DNA from: Hirsutella rhossiliensis
Taxonomy: Eukaryota; Ascomycota; Sordariomycetes; Hypocreales; Ophiocordycipitaceae
Assembly: GCF_020360975.1 (NCBI RefSeq)
Contig: NW_025408672.1
Coordinates: 3,782,001-3,846,000 of the forward strand
Direction of reading: 5' to 3'
DNA length: 64,000 nucleotides
Shown: positions 1 to 11,144 of the stretch, one piece after another
Numbering within the stretch: the stretch's first letter is position 1
How the letters are laid out: each line of letters opens with the position of its first letter
The notes under the pieces: model-generated
Told to the model about the DNA's origin: nothing
The model's input: only the letters and a program-made list of their open reading frames with translations
Database searches by the model: none
Made by a program: the position numbers and the translations under genes

Positions 1-770
1 AGTGCTGGACGCCGAAGGCAACGTTCTGCCGGGCGCAGCTGAGGCGCTCGGAGCCGAGAATTACGTCACGATTGCCAAGATCACCTGGCTTAGCAACAGA
101 GAGAAAGCCAAAGCGTACGGGTCAATGGTGATCTATGTCACTAAAGAGAGTGACGCGCAAAGACTTCTGGACGGCGTGTGGTTCGATGTTGCGGGAGAGT
201 CCGCCTGCACCAATGTTTTGAACGCCGCGTAGGACCGATTCAGTGCTTCAACTGTCAAGAGATGGGACACAAGGCGTTTTCATGCAAGAAGCCGCAAAGA
301 TGTGGCAGATGCGCGAAAGCAGAACATCACCACAGAGAATGCAAGGAGACAGTGCCAAAGTGCGTGCCCTGCGGTGGACCACACGAATCGTACAGCCGGA
401 ACTGTCGGGCGCGGAACCCTGGGGATGAGACGCAGGCAGCGTCTGGCCCTTCGGGCTAAGCAGCGGAAGTGAGAATCCACTTAGGATCGATTATGGCACT
501 AACCTTCAACAATACTAACACACAGGTATTCGACTTCGGATTTCGACAGACCGCGCTTCAGCTGCTGAAGGTAGGACGCTGAACACTTGGAGAAATTGGC
601 CTTCAAGCAGGCCTGTCACGGAGCGAGTAGCGGCGAGGTTGGTGTAGCGTATGCTGACCCGTGGGGCTTAAGGTGTTATGCATTAATGTATTGAAATGTC
701 AGTAGCTTTTACGTCTAGGCCCTATAGGAGAAATCCTCCGGGTGAAATACACATACATACATACAAGTGG
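1..770 (+). mobile_element. Tad1-like LINE, 3' part, internally deleted
   Basis: The left edge is a LINE on the + strand. A Gag-like ORF1 end (2-459) is followed almost at once by a 3' UTR (about 539-720) and a simple-repeat tail of ATAC units near 750-765. In this clade ORF2 (endonuclease, reverse transcriptase, RNase H) should lie between them and is missing, so the copy is internally deleted or non-autonomous. The 3' UTR recurs at 961-1091 joined to 13001-13097, and in reverse at 14549-14830, showing one family. The 655-680 part serves as the empty site for the insertion at 1092-12995. Confidence 0.75.
2..459 (+). pseudogene. LINE ORF1 (Gag-like) C-terminal fragment with zinc knuckles
   Basis: Nucleic-acid-binding ORF1 of a Tad1-like LINE, which coats the element RNA. 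The frame starting at 2 gives the central domain, and the sequence continues in another frame from about 220. The second part has three knuckles: CFNCQEMGHKAFSC (CX2CX4HX4C), CGRCAKAEHHHREC (CX2CX4HX4C) and CVPCGGPHESYSRNC (CX2CX3HX6C). The frames would join if the T run at 216-219 were one base longer, so this is a one-base break. The 5' end lies outside the window. Identification rests on the knuckles and the LINE 3' UTR downstream. Confidence 0.75.
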
Positions 771-930
771 GTGCTGAGCCTCCATGGCGTAGTGGTGACA
801 CGTCTGGAGCTTCTGCGTCGCAGAGGGGTCGGTTCGAAGCCGGCTGGAGGCACCCCTGAGCGAACAGGGTACACCCGGGTTCCCGCCCGTCAAGAGGGAA
901 TAGCGTCATGAGAGAACACAATCGGCGTAC
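771..930 (+). repeat. tRNA-related SINE-like segment
   Basis: Positions 778-852 fold partly like a tRNA: a 7-bp acceptor stem (GCCTCCA with TGGAGGC), a 4-bp D stem and a 5-bp T stem around TTCGAAG. Pol III box A-like (TGGCGTAGTGG) and box B-like (GGTTCGAAGCC) sequences are present. The anticodon arm does not form a normal 5-bp stem with U33, so this is not a working tRNA. It lies directly between a LINE tail and another LINE 3' fragment, which fits a tRNA-derived SINE. The end is uncertain. Confidence 0.5.
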
Positions 931-960
931 CAACCACCATCAATGACTAACACAACCACG

Positions 961-1091
961 CTTCAACTTCGACACATCGCGCTTCAGTTGCTGGGAATAG
1001 GATGCTGAACACTTGGAGAAATTGACCTTCAAGCAGGTCTGTCATGGAGCGAACAGTGGAATGGTTGGCGCAGCGTAAGATGATCTGTGGG
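961..1091 (+). mobile_element. LINE 3' UTR, second copy, left part
   Basis: Second copy of the 3' UTR seen at 539-660, aligning through a shared segment from TGAACACTTGGAGAAATTG onward. It is cut at 1091 by the large transposon and resumes at 13001. The last five bases, GTGGG (1087-1091), are repeated at 12996-13000 and form the target site duplication. Confidence 0.75.
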
Positions 1092-1130
1092 TACGGGCGA
1101 CTGTAGGCCAGACTGTCTCAAAACGCATTT
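1092..1130 (+). repeat. Left TIR of the integrase-type transposon
   Basis: Identical for 39 bases to the reverse complement of 12957-12995. Preceded by the duplication GTGGG at 1087-1091. The 1131-1324 stretch inside it has no coding signal. Confidence 0.92.
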
Positions 1131-1357
1131 GGGAAGAAAATTTGTCATTACGTATACCCTACTGTGACCATAGAGGGTTATGGCCCATTTTTAAATATTC
1201 GGCTTAGCAGAAGCAGGGTTAATTGCATATACGACGAAGTTATAGCAGATCTTTACAGTCACGTTTCTTTCTTCCCCCTACTTTATTTTGCGTGGACGAA
1301 TATTAAAAATGCAAGCTATCACGATTGACAGTCAGACTTGCAAATAGATAAATCAAA

Positions 1358-3698
1358 TCAAATCCGGGGTCCAATTTGATTTGATTTGGATGGCAAAATC
1401 ATGGATCTGATTTGATTTGATTTGATTTGAGTCGATTTGGATCTCATTTGGATATCTGGATAACTCCACTTTTTTTCCCACGACGAAATACACTGAGCCG
1501 CCCCGATAAGGTCCGCTTTGAGGCGGCCTCTCTGAGCTGTGACCATCTGTCCGGCAAGGCTAAATATTCTCTCCGGCTCTGAAGACATTGCCGGAATAGA
1601 AAAGAGGTCGATTGCCATTCGCGACAAGCGTGGATACTGGCGTCTGCGGAGAAGCCAGTACTGGATGGGATTGTCCACAAGACAATCGCCCGGATCGGTA
1701 CTGGCCACCCATTCTGCGTATTCGTCACGCGTGGAGGACGGTGAGGGCGCAGGTTGGGCGCCAAGTTTCCTAATTGAGGTCATGAAGTCATCTAGGTCCG
1801 TTGTCTTCCTTGCAGCTGTGGGCTCCTCGGGTATCGTATCTTGCTCGACCGCGAGGGTTCGGTACTCCTCCCATAGCTCTTGCACAGCCGCCCTTCCTCT
1901 GGCCAACCAGTCCGGATGATCGGACCACTGCGACTCGACGGTGGACCAGCGAAACGCGGGATGGAGGACGAGGCTCGCGAGGTACGCAGGGCTATCCTCC
2001 GTAAGGGCGTAGTATTGATCCAGCTTCATCCAGCCGAGATTGCAGCCGATTCGCAGGTACGGTTCCTCGTCCCGTTCGTGCTGTAGCTTTGCCTCTTCTA
2101 GGTGCTTCAGAAGCCACTCCATTGTGAGCAAAACTTCCCAAATCGCGCCGAATTTGCCTTGTCGTGGCTGGCCCTCTAGGCGCTTTGTCGCGATCTTCAA
2201 TGGTTTCAGGATCGCCAAATACTCTGCAATAACGGACCAGTCCTCAGTGACCATCTGGTCGTCCACAATTGTAGGCTTCTTGCGGCACTTCTTCGGCATC
2301 GGCTTTGCCCCGTGCTGTGTCCTTCTCGCCACATATTGATTCCACTCTGTCACTTCCGCTTGGACCAGCGAATCGAGTGCATTGCGAAGCATGTAGCCCC
2401 GCTCCATCATCGCTTCGGACGAGTTCCAGCGAGTAGCGTTGTCCATGACCACATCGTAGGTTGTTTTGTCTTCGAGGCCCAGGGCGGTGTTCTCGATGGA
2501 TTGGAGCATGTGGAGCCTTTCAATGCGCTGCCCAGACCTTTCCACCCAGTGAACGATATTGTGCAACTTGCCGATGGGGCCCCTTGATCTCCAGAGTCTG
2601 ACCTCATCTTGGATCTCTTTGTTGGCTTGGCAATCCTCTTCGAACGCGTCGGCGTCCGTGCCGAAAAGGATGGATCGGGCGACGAGGTTGATGATGTGGC
2701 CGCAGCAACGGAGCCGACGATGCTGCTTGTTGAACCCCAACTCAGCGCCCAAGTCTTCAAGGCACGTGTCGTTGCTCTCCGCATTGTCTGTGACAAAATA
2801 TCCAACGCGATCCTCGAACCCATACTCGTGGATTATCTCGCTGACACGGTCGGCCAGGTTTTCTCCACAGTGGCGACCTTCAATCCGTGGCAAGCCGAGG
2901 AGAAACGTACGGAACTTCCTTCGTCATCAATAAAGTGTACGGTAAGGCCGAGCAGAGATGTGAATTTTCGGGAGGACCAAGCATCAAAGGAGACGTTGAT
3001 GCGGCTGAGCGACCGACGAAGCAATTCCGTCACGACACCTTTGTGACAATTGAAGGAGCGCACAATCCAGTCGCGTATTGTGCTATGAGGGAATACTGCC
3101 CGAATCCGCAATTGCGCTGTTCGCGTAAGCCATAAGGTCGCGAAAGTACGGACTCTCCAGTTTGTGGAATGGTATGTTGTCGCATGCCACCCAGCGTATC
3201 AAGAGATGTTGAAAGCGAAGCGGTTCAAAGGACGAGATGAAGGCATTCATCAGAGCCTGATCCTTCGGTCGGTTGGAGTCTAGGTCAACCACGTCGAAAA
3301 GAGTGCGTTGCTTCTTCCTCTGTGGTAGCATTGGCCCGCCTTTGTTGATGTGGTGAATTTCTTCCATGTGACTGTTCGCTTGACTTGTGGATGCAGCATC
3401 GTACATATGGGTAATTGTAGCCTTCTTCCGTGGCAGGCCTTGCAAAGCCAAAACCGATGACCGGAATCGGTTTTCTCGATATCGAACCCATGCTCCCATA
3501 CCCATCCCGTCCGCGCTCTTTTTCTATACTTGCGTATGGAGAAACCGAGAGGCGATTCCAATCGATGCCTTCATATCCAACGTAGTCGATCGAAGGTGAT
3601 GTGTCAAGGTCGGGGGAGCTCTCGGGAGCGCTAAAACTGGTGGACGGGACACTAGAAAGGGCGGCTGACAGCGCCTCGCCTTCTGCTGTATGCGCCAT
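1358..3698 (-). pseudogene. hAT transposase, frame-broken
   Basis: Cut-and-paste transposase acting in the nucleus. From a start at 3698, a BED-type zinc finger (FWLCKACHGRR region) follows near 3500-3420 after a frame change. Then come the RNase H-like DDE core, with the first acidic stretch near INVSFDAWSS (3000), FVTDNAESNDT near 2790 and a CGHIINL motif, and the hAT C-terminal dimerisation domain (PIQYWLLRRRQYPRL ... MSSEPERIFSLAG) near 1620-1520. Frames change near 3540, 3110 and 2880. The nominal C-terminus runs into the AAATC subterminal repeats. Length and domain order are typical of a full hAT transposase. Confidence 0.88.
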
Positions 3699-3858
3699 TG
3701 CAGTCAAGTGCAGAGCTGTCCCATTTTGGCCACCGGCTACAAATATTTCCCCCAGTAATATGGCAGACGCACCCAAAGATATATTTCACGATCAAACGTG
3801 TCAGGTAAAACGCAAAAAGAAAGCTTAGTGACACGGCCTGGAAAAGCAACTGCCAGTA

Positions 3859-6166
3859 AGGGATTTCCGGTGATCTGCCGGATCGGGCGATTCGCCGGAT
3901 TCACCGCCAGTTCACGTCTCCACTTCAATCCTGAATTTCTCCACCACCATGGCCCCGATTGATGAAGCGCTTGAGTTTCTGAAGCTGTGTGACACTGTTA
4001 ACTATGCCAAGACTGCGCGTCAGTTCAATTGCGACGAGACTACCCTGCGACGGCGACACCAAGGCAAACAGAGGTCAAGACGGGATGCCGACAGTTTGTA
4101 TAAGTCACGTCTCTCAAAACAGCAAGAAAGGGATCTTGTTGCGTATATTCGCAAGCTTTCATCACGTGGGATTCCGCCTACGCTGCCGATGATCAAAAGT
4201 TTTGCCCAGGATATCGCCAAAATTGAGGTCGGAAAGGACTGGCCGTATAGCTTCGTCCGACGTAACAGCGATGAGCTCGGTTGCACTTGGTTCGACGGTT
4301 TTGATATCGCAAGAAAGAGAGCAGACAATGCTTCTAGATACAGAGCCTACTATGAGCTTGTAAGTAGGTGCCCAAGTCCATCCCTTCATTGCTGATCGTA
4401 CAAGATTGGCGAGAAAATCGAGAAATACGACATCCTGCCTTGCAACACGTATAATGTGGACGAAAAGGGCTTTCTCCTCGGCGTCATCAATCGTACCAAG
4501 AGAGTATTCTCTGTTCGTGCCAAGAAGCAAGGAAAATTGATCGGTGCTGCGCAGGATGGCAACAGATCATGGATCACGTTCCTGGCATGTGTCTGTCAAG
4601 ACCTGACCGCGCTACCCCCGTTTCTCATCTACCAAGGCAAGCCAGGGCAAGTTCAGGACTCCTGGCTCACGGAGTTTGATCCGGAGCACCAAGCGGCGTT
4701 TTTCACAACCTCAGAAACGGGTTGGACGAACCATGAACTTGGAAAGGAATGGCTCATTGGTGTTTTCGACCGGTTCACGAAAGAAAAGGCGCGAAACGGC
4801 CGGGATTACCGCCTCCTGATTACCGACGGACACTCTAGTCATGTCAATATGGACTTCCTGGAGTGGTGTGACCAGCATCGGATAATCGTTGCCGTGTTTC
4901 CGCCGCATTCCACGCACAGGCTGCAGCCCCTTGATGTGTCCCTTTGGCCCTCTTTCGACCGCATACACCAACCAGCTCATCCAGTGGACTGCAAAGACAC
5001 AGGGACTCATCGGGCTATCGAAACGCGAGTTCTGGTCGTTATTTTGGAACGCATTCGGGTCATCTTTCTCGGCGGAGAACATCGCAAGTGGTTGGAAACG
5101 GACCGGACTCTCCCATTTGACCCTGAAGTCGTTTTGTCGCAGATCGCGGAGAAAACAGAAGATGAGTCTGAGTCTGGCGACAGCTCCGTTGACTCGCTCG
5201 CCCTGCAGCAGCCCACTGCTCGGGATTTGCGCCGACTTGTCGACAAGGTAGTCGATGGATCCTCAAAAACGCTAGCCGAGACAGTCGGAAGCTCAAAGTA
5301 CTCTCGAAAGTCTCCAATCTCAGAACGAATTGCTTCGATATGAGAATCAGGGACTTCGGGAGACTATCTTTCACGAAAAGCAGCGCAGAATGCGCGGTAA
5401 AGCTCTGAAGGATTACCTTTTCGATCGTGTAGATCCTAACTCGGCGCAGGTATTTAGCCCTGCAAAAGTGGCCCAAGCGCGCTTGAAGAAAGCAGCCATG
5501 GAGACTCAGAAGCAAGAAGAGGCCTTGGAGAAAGAACGACAAAGGTTTGAGCGACAGCAAAGGCGGCAAACCTCAAAGTTCTCGCTCTGGAGAAGAGAAG
5601 GCAGCGGGAGGCAAAACTGAGCAAAGACGTCAGGCAAAGGAAGCCAGACAACAAGAGCGGGAGAAAAACAGGCAGATACGGAAAGAGCTCAAGCGAAAGA
5701 ACCAGAAAAAATGTCGGAAATGGGATCCGACCTCTGTTGCTCCACAGACTCGCGAGAAGAGTCCGGGCGTTCGAGACGAGATTGTCGTCGCCATTTCGGC
5801 TCCACCAGAACCGACGACAGCTCCGGAACACTCAAAATCGCCAAACATTAAGTTGCGTAAAGATCCAAAGCCGGCATTGACCACTTCCTCACGTCCCAAA
5901 AAGCCATCATTGGCTGTCGAGCGCGACCAGGAGATGGTAGTCGCAATGCGGGGACTTGCGCGATCGGGACGCCACAGGAAGCGGCCACGGTGGCTTGATG
6001 ACTGCGAAGTAGATTGAATGGAATTGCTAGGCATCTTTCTTGCTTCTGCTTTAATGTGAGATTGTTTCATATTATTTTCGTGGAGTTTCACTCAAATCTT
6101 CACCGGAATGCAAGGGAACCAAAATCCGGCGAATCATCCGATCCGGCAGATCACCGGGAAATCCCT
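3859..6166 (+). mobile_element. Fot1/pogo-type transposon nested in hAT 1
   Basis: TIRs of about 45 bp begin AGGGATTTCCGGTGATCTGC (3859) and end in the inverted match at 6166. TA dinucleotides at 3857-3858 and 6167-6168 are the expected Tc1/mariner-pogo target duplication. The 2.3-kb element carries one intron-containing transposase gene. It inserted into the hAT element after that element had arrived. Confidence 0.93.
3949..6017 (+). pseudogene. pogo/Fot1-like transposase with one intron
   Basis: Exon 1 (3949-4359) has a helix-turn-helix and CENP-B-type DNA-binding region. A 45-nt intron (4360-4404, GTAAGT to CAAG, branch CTGAT) joins in frame to exon 2. The DDE_1 catalytic core shows TYNVDEKGFLLG, LLITDGHSSHVN and FPPHSTHRLQPLDVSL, giving the three acidic residues. 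The frame slips near 4945, returns near 5105 and changes again near 5330 and 5550. The C-terminus is a basic, glutamine-rich coiled coil ending at 6017. Length fits the family (about 650 residues), so only small indels separate it from an open gene. Confidence 0.88.
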
Positions 6167-6429
6167 TAATAAGCGACCGCTCTGGGCCAGGGCTGGCTCC
6201 CAAAATTATTGGCCCAGGTCGCCATTGTGGGGCGTATCCAATAATCAGATATCCAAATAAATTTGGATGTTGCGATTTGATTTGATTTGATTCAGCGCAG
6301 GGGCAATTTGATTTGATTTGATTTGGATAAATTTGATTTGATTTGATTTGATTTGATTATGATTTATCTATTTGCAAGTCTGTTGACAGTATTCTCCTCC
6401 CATCAATTCCTCCTACTGCACAACAACCA

Positions 6430-9320
6430 GGGTGGCAAACCACTCAATCAACTCAACCAAAGAGTCAAATTGAGTAGATTGACGGCTTACATCAGCGAAC
6501 CTCTCGTTGAGTTGAGCAATCCAAGCCCTCGTTGAATTGATTGCGTTGATTGACGGAGTTGATGCCCTACCCTACCTATTAGTAAGCTACTTAAGGTCCT
6601 CAACACCATCAACTTCTCGTCCTTCGTGGGGCACCTCTTCGGGAAGACATCGTCATCGACTGAAGCATCAATAATCCCCTGGTAGTCGGGTATTAGCCCT
6701 GCCTTCAGCCAAGACCGAATTGCCTGGCCTGCATTGATCGTGTTAGCCTGAAGCCGGCTGCGTAGTCGTGTGACCATTAGCCCAGCAAATGAGAACGCCC
6801 TCTCGCACTCTGCTGACATTGGCGGTATAGATAGCATATCAAAGGCCATTCGAGCAAGTCTGGGATACGTTGACTCTTTGAGTTGCCAGTATTGGAACGG
6901 ATCCGTGATGTCTCCGTCATCTGCGCCGATATCAACAGTCCAGCGATCGAATTCATCGGCAGTAGGTGGCCCACGACGGGTTGTGGCCGTCTGACCAGCT
7001 TGTAGCCGGTGCCTCAGTCGGAACTGTTGGAACTCGTTCAAGTCGTCAACCTTTCGACGTTTAACCATCGGAATAGCCTCGTCATCGCTGAGAATTAATG
7101 ACTTATAGTCGCGTTCCCAGATGCCCCGAACAATCCGTCGTGCCTCAAGGACCCATTCAGGTCGATGAGCCCAAGCCTCCTCAAACCATTGCAGTCGCAA
7201 GGCGGGATGGAGAGCGACTGCAGCATAATATACCGGGCACTCAACCAACTTGATATAGTATTTCTCCAACTTCTTCCACCCCAATTCGACGTTTATCGCG
7301 AAATGCTCGGAATCAGGCACATCCTTGGCGAATTCCTTTGCCTCTTCCAATCGTTCAAGGAGATATTCGAATGCTTGGATAATATCCCATGCTGTTCCGT
7401 ATGCCACGAGGTTGCCGCCCTTACGCACCCGAATCTGGGCATCTCCTCGAGGGCCTTGATGGCATTTTCGAAGTGCTTAAGAATATTCCGAAAGTGGCTG
7501 ATCACTGTCCAGTCGTTACCGGTCAGCAGGTCAGAATCTCGGAGGCATGCAGGCATGTCTTTCTTCTTTGACCTGCTTCGGGTATATTCGAACTGTTCCA
7601 ATGCGACGAGGTCGTCAAGAAAGTCGTGCAGTAGAAGGGCTCGATCCATCATCTTATAATGGGACAACCATCGTGTCATGTTATCCGTTACAACGTCAAC
7701 TGGTTTCTTCGTACTGTCCCTCTTGCGTTGTAGATCCCGAAGCATGTACGTTAACCTATCCGATTGATGAATCCAGTGGACAAGGTTGTGGAGCTTGCCA
7801 ATAGGCCCCCCTCTTCCGCCAGAGATCATGTCGAGCAAGGTCCAGGTCGAGTCGCTCTTCTGATTTGAAGACTTCATTATCTTTGCCAAAGAGCAGCGCT
7901 TTGGCCACGAGATTGATGATATGCCCAAAGCAGCGGACCCGTCTCTGCTTCCCTTCAAAATTAAAAACGTGTCCCAGTGCTGCTACCGCCGTATCGTTAT
8001 TCTTCGCATTGTCAAGCGTGAAATACCCGATCTTGTCTTGAATCTCGAATGATTCGATCACTTCCGCCACCTGCGACGCTATATTCTCGCCAGTATGAGA
8101 CTCTCGGAGTTCAGGGAGCCCAAGGATGATCTTCTGTGGCCGCTTTTCCTTAGAGAGATAGAACGCAGCAATCCCATTAAGCGCATAGCGATTGGGCGAT
8201 CTCCAGCCGTCAAACGCAAGGTGTATCTGCCCGGGGCGCTCCCTCAGTTCCTTTATCACAATATGCTTGTACTGGTGGTATTCTTGGAAAAGCTTCGTTC
8301 GAATAGTCGAGTGTGTCATGTGGGCTTGAGTCAGGGCGATCGAGGGATTGAGGTATTCGAGAAGACGCCGGAATCGAGGGGCTTCAACTGCGCGGAAGGC
8401 AACATTCGACTCGGTGATCCAAGCAAGCAAGAGAGATTGGAAGACATCTTTATCGAATTGGTTTTTTTAGCTTGTTAATGAATGCTTGCTCCTTCTGGTC
8501 ATTGGCATCGAGGTTGAAGAATTGGGCAATAGAACGCTTGTTGGTTGTAGAACCCTTCGGTAACCGTCTACCTGATGGGTCAATAACATTGTGAGCATCA
8601 TGTAGATGGCGCTCAATGTTTAGGGTCCCCTTTGCCGCGAAGCTCACGGGTCCCTTCGGCGATTTCTTCGGTAAACACCGCTCACAGACCCAGAGGCGAT
8701 TATCTACGTTAGCTTGATGTTCAATGTCGAACCCAAAGCTCCAGATCCACGATTTGAGCTTGCCGGCGCGTTGAGACTTGGTATAGCCGCGGAAGTGATG
8801 CCAGGGGAAGGCATCCCACTCGAGATGGGGAACGGGGCCTGAGTCGCCCGAATCGCCTGATGGCGGCAAGGGAGTAGAAGAAGGCTCAGGAGATTCGCTC
8901 ATTGCATATAGGAATGTTTAGATCAGCCAAGGCGTTGTGGAAGAATCGAGAAGTGGAAGTGGAACTGAGGCGAGAGATTGAACTTTGTTGTGAAGCGCGT
9001 CGATGCGCGCAGCGCGTCGACTCTTCCAACGGAACAGGGGGCCCTGTTCCCCGAAGAGAGAGGAGGCTTACCTACAACGGGCCTGAGTAACCTGTAAGGT
9101 TAGTGGTAGCTATATACCCAATCCGTACCTACATTTCGCCTTGGCCACCTACCCTACAGGATCCTGACCGTCAACGGCAATCTCATCAATCCATCAATCA
9201 ACGGGAGCATGAATTGAATTGACAAGCTTATTCAGCAGACACTCGATTGAGTTGATTGAGTTGACGGTTGCTCAACTATATTGAGCAACCGTTGCTGGGA
9301 TTGAGTGGTTTGCCACCCTG
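6430..9320 (-). mobile_element. hAT transposon 2
   Basis: TIRs CAGGGTGGCAAACCACTCAA (6430) and its inverted match ending 9320, flanked by a perfect 8-bp duplication ACAACAAC (6422-6429 and 9321-9328). Size 2.89 kb. Subterminal zones contain repeated TTGAGTTGA/TCAACTCAA motifs. It lies 47 bp from hAT 1, inside the same larger transposon. Confidence 0.93.
6487..8902 (-). pseudogene. hAT transposase, broken by one-base indels
   Basis: Starts at 8902. The BED finger (LWVCERCLPKKS ... HLHDAHN) is near residues 50-95. The catalytic core shows IHLAFDGWRSPN, YFTLDNAKNNDTA and CFGHIINLVAKALLFG, then DNMTRW. The dimerisation domain (PFQYWQLKESTYPRLARMAFD ... MSAECERAFSFAG) ends near 6720. Three breaks are each explained by one base: an A7 run at 8462-8468 (one too many), a G6 run at 7806-7811 (one too many) and a missing G near 7450. 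Allowing for these the protein is nearly complete at about 800 residues. Closely related to the copy at 60111-62421. Confidence 0.9.
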
Positions 9321-9328
9321 ACAACAAC

Positions 9329-10012
9329 CAATAACTAGCATTGAACTTACATCATGGGCGTTGTCTAAGGTGTATCAAGTCCGTTCGTCCAAGGTCGAGA
9401 GATTGCTAGCATCTACAGCCCCTAAACGCTTTATATGTCTCAATACGAAGGCGAGGCAAGGTATATCACATTCGCATCGACTTAAGCTTACACGAAGCCA
9501 ACATCTCGATGCCGCCTTGATATTTATATTCGGTGATCAGCCGAAAGCTCCTGTGTCCAGTGTATAAAAGGGAATGGGGTGTTTCAAGGCTGGTGCACTC
9601 TGGAAATGCTAGGGTCAGGTGCATGCGCGAATTGCACGTACTCATCTCGTGGGTCGCTATGCAAACTACACTGTAACACTCTAGTTTTACCTATAAAAAG
9701 AAAAGGGAAAAGATTCAACTAATAATCGTCTTAGGTCATCATCAAACAGAGGAGAACTATAGCTATTCCCAAGAAAGCGAGGACCTACAGTCAATTACTC
9801 CTCGGCAGTGGCAGATAATTGGGAGAAAATTCCAGGAATGGGTTGAGATAATGGTACACAACTCATATAATGATGACTAAATAAACTCCACTCCTTATCT
9901 GCATTTATGCTCTACACACTTTGAAACTAAAAGTATTCCATTAAGATTACGAAGAAAAATTCGTTTACTTCGCACATCTACCACCTCTTCGTCATTAACT
10001 TATTAAGAGGCA
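9329..10012. other. Non-coding part of the integrase-type transposon
   Basis: Lies between hAT 2 and the companion gene. No convincing ORF or known repeat is visible. The 3' part is AT-rich (9680-10012) and may hold the promoter of the gene starting at 10013. Confidence 0.5.
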
Positions 10013-11124
10013 ATGGCTGATGATACTTGTACGGCGACGGGATACTCCCATCGGGCAGTATCCCTTAGTCAACCATTATGGACAGTCTGTCTTTATTGCG
10101 GAAATCTCCTTACCCGACAGTCTCGACAAGTTCCCGTCCGGACGAATATACAAAGCTCGAGATCCAACGACCATGACGCGCAGACGATCGATCTCACTTC
10201 CGACGATAGTCAAACAGAACGACAGATAGCTCCTGCGATGACAGTCCCAGCTATAAAGTCTACAAATGGATTACGTCAACTCGTTACGGCCACGAACGAG
10301 GGCAACACCCATCGCTCTGAGAGTGCGCAGGCAACAAGAAAGCGATCAATGCTCCAGCCCTTCGATCTAACGGTGAACTTTTATTGTGCGTCCTTTAGAA
10401 TCATCGATAATAAAGGATTGCCTGTAAAGAAGTATCACGTAGGATATCCTAGTCTTGTACGGAAGGTTACACACTGTTTCTTTTCCGAACCAGCCAAGCA
10501 ATTCCCGTCACATTCCGACATGATTCAACAGATTATTCGCAGAGCCATTAACGACGAGACTTTAATCGATCGCGACTGGAAGCTCCTATCAGCTTGCTTA
10601 GCAAACAATCCAGGCTCGATCTCGTATTATCCATCACAAGCATACGAGACGACATCCCTGCTTGACCTTTTCGCTCGATTTCCCCAAACAAGGCGATTGC
10701 ATCACCTTTTAAGTACTCTTTAATCTTTTTGTTCTCTTACGAGAGCGACAACAACCCAGACGACCTCTTCGAACCCGCACATATTCTTAGCGCCAAGAAC
10801 GAACCTTTAGTTAAAAAAGAGAGTGCGTCTCCGAAGAAACGCAAGCAACTCCCTAAGACTAAACCGACGCCGAAGAATACAAGCAAGAAGTTTAAGGTAG
10901 AGGCTATCAAGGAGGAGGCCGAGAATAAATCTACGATACAAGTAGCATCTGAGGCGGATTTTGACTTTTCACAGGACTTTAAGTCAGATTTAGGGAGCCC
11001 AGGTCAGGTCTTAGAGGATATCAAGGAAGGCGAGACTCAAGAAGATGGTATCTCTAACGCGGACGGGACTATAGGGGAGCAAATGGTTACACGTCGTCAA
11101 GCTCATGTAAAATCGCAATCTTAA
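10013..11124 (+). CDS. Unknown companion protein of the integrase-type transposon (two frames)
   Basis: I do not recognise this protein. The first frame (10013-10723) gives 236 residues with a CLYCGN pair near residue 26 and TIDLTSDDS at about 58-66. The latter matches the consensus of a SUMO-interaction motif next to acidic residues. A globular-looking part follows (FDLTVNFYCASFRIIDNKG ... DRDWKLLSACL, residues 120-200). The second frame (from about 10690 to 11124) is charged, with a likely nuclear signal PKKRKQLPKTK and an acidic tail. The two may join by a one-base indel or an unrecognised intron near 10690-10725. It is convergent with the transposase, their ends about 20 bp apart, so an accessory transposition protein is plausible but unproven. 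Confidence 0.55.
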
Positions 11125-11144
11125 CCGTTCACTTGCTTTTTTCT

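Larger units (their letters stand above)
1333..6382 (-). mobile_element. hAT transposon 1, interrupted by a pogo element
   Basis: Terminal inverted repeats start CAGACTTGCAAATAGATAAATC (1333 onward) and are mirrored at 6362-6382. They are flanked by a perfect 8-bp target duplication TTGACAGT (1325-1332 and 6383-6390), the hallmark of hAT insertion. Subterminal regions at both ends are packed with repeated AAATCAAATC motifs (1350-1450 and 6262-6358), likely transposase binding sites. A Fot1/pogo element at 3859-6166 splits the side upstream of the transposase start; without it the element is about 2.7 kb. Confidence 0.92.

Noticed and set aside
778..852. Functional tRNA gene
   Set aside because: The acceptor, D and T arms fit, but no normal anticodon stem-loop with U33 can be drawn, so it is treated as a SINE head.
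1539..3135. Several ORFs of 60-145 codons on the + strand opposite hAT 1
   Set aside because: They are antisense shadows of the transposase, with no motifs of their own.
10020..10229. Overlapping + strand ORF in another frame at the start of the companion gene
   Set aside because: Shorter, and the ATG at 10013 opens a frame of 236 codons; kept only as a possible sign of a frame error.
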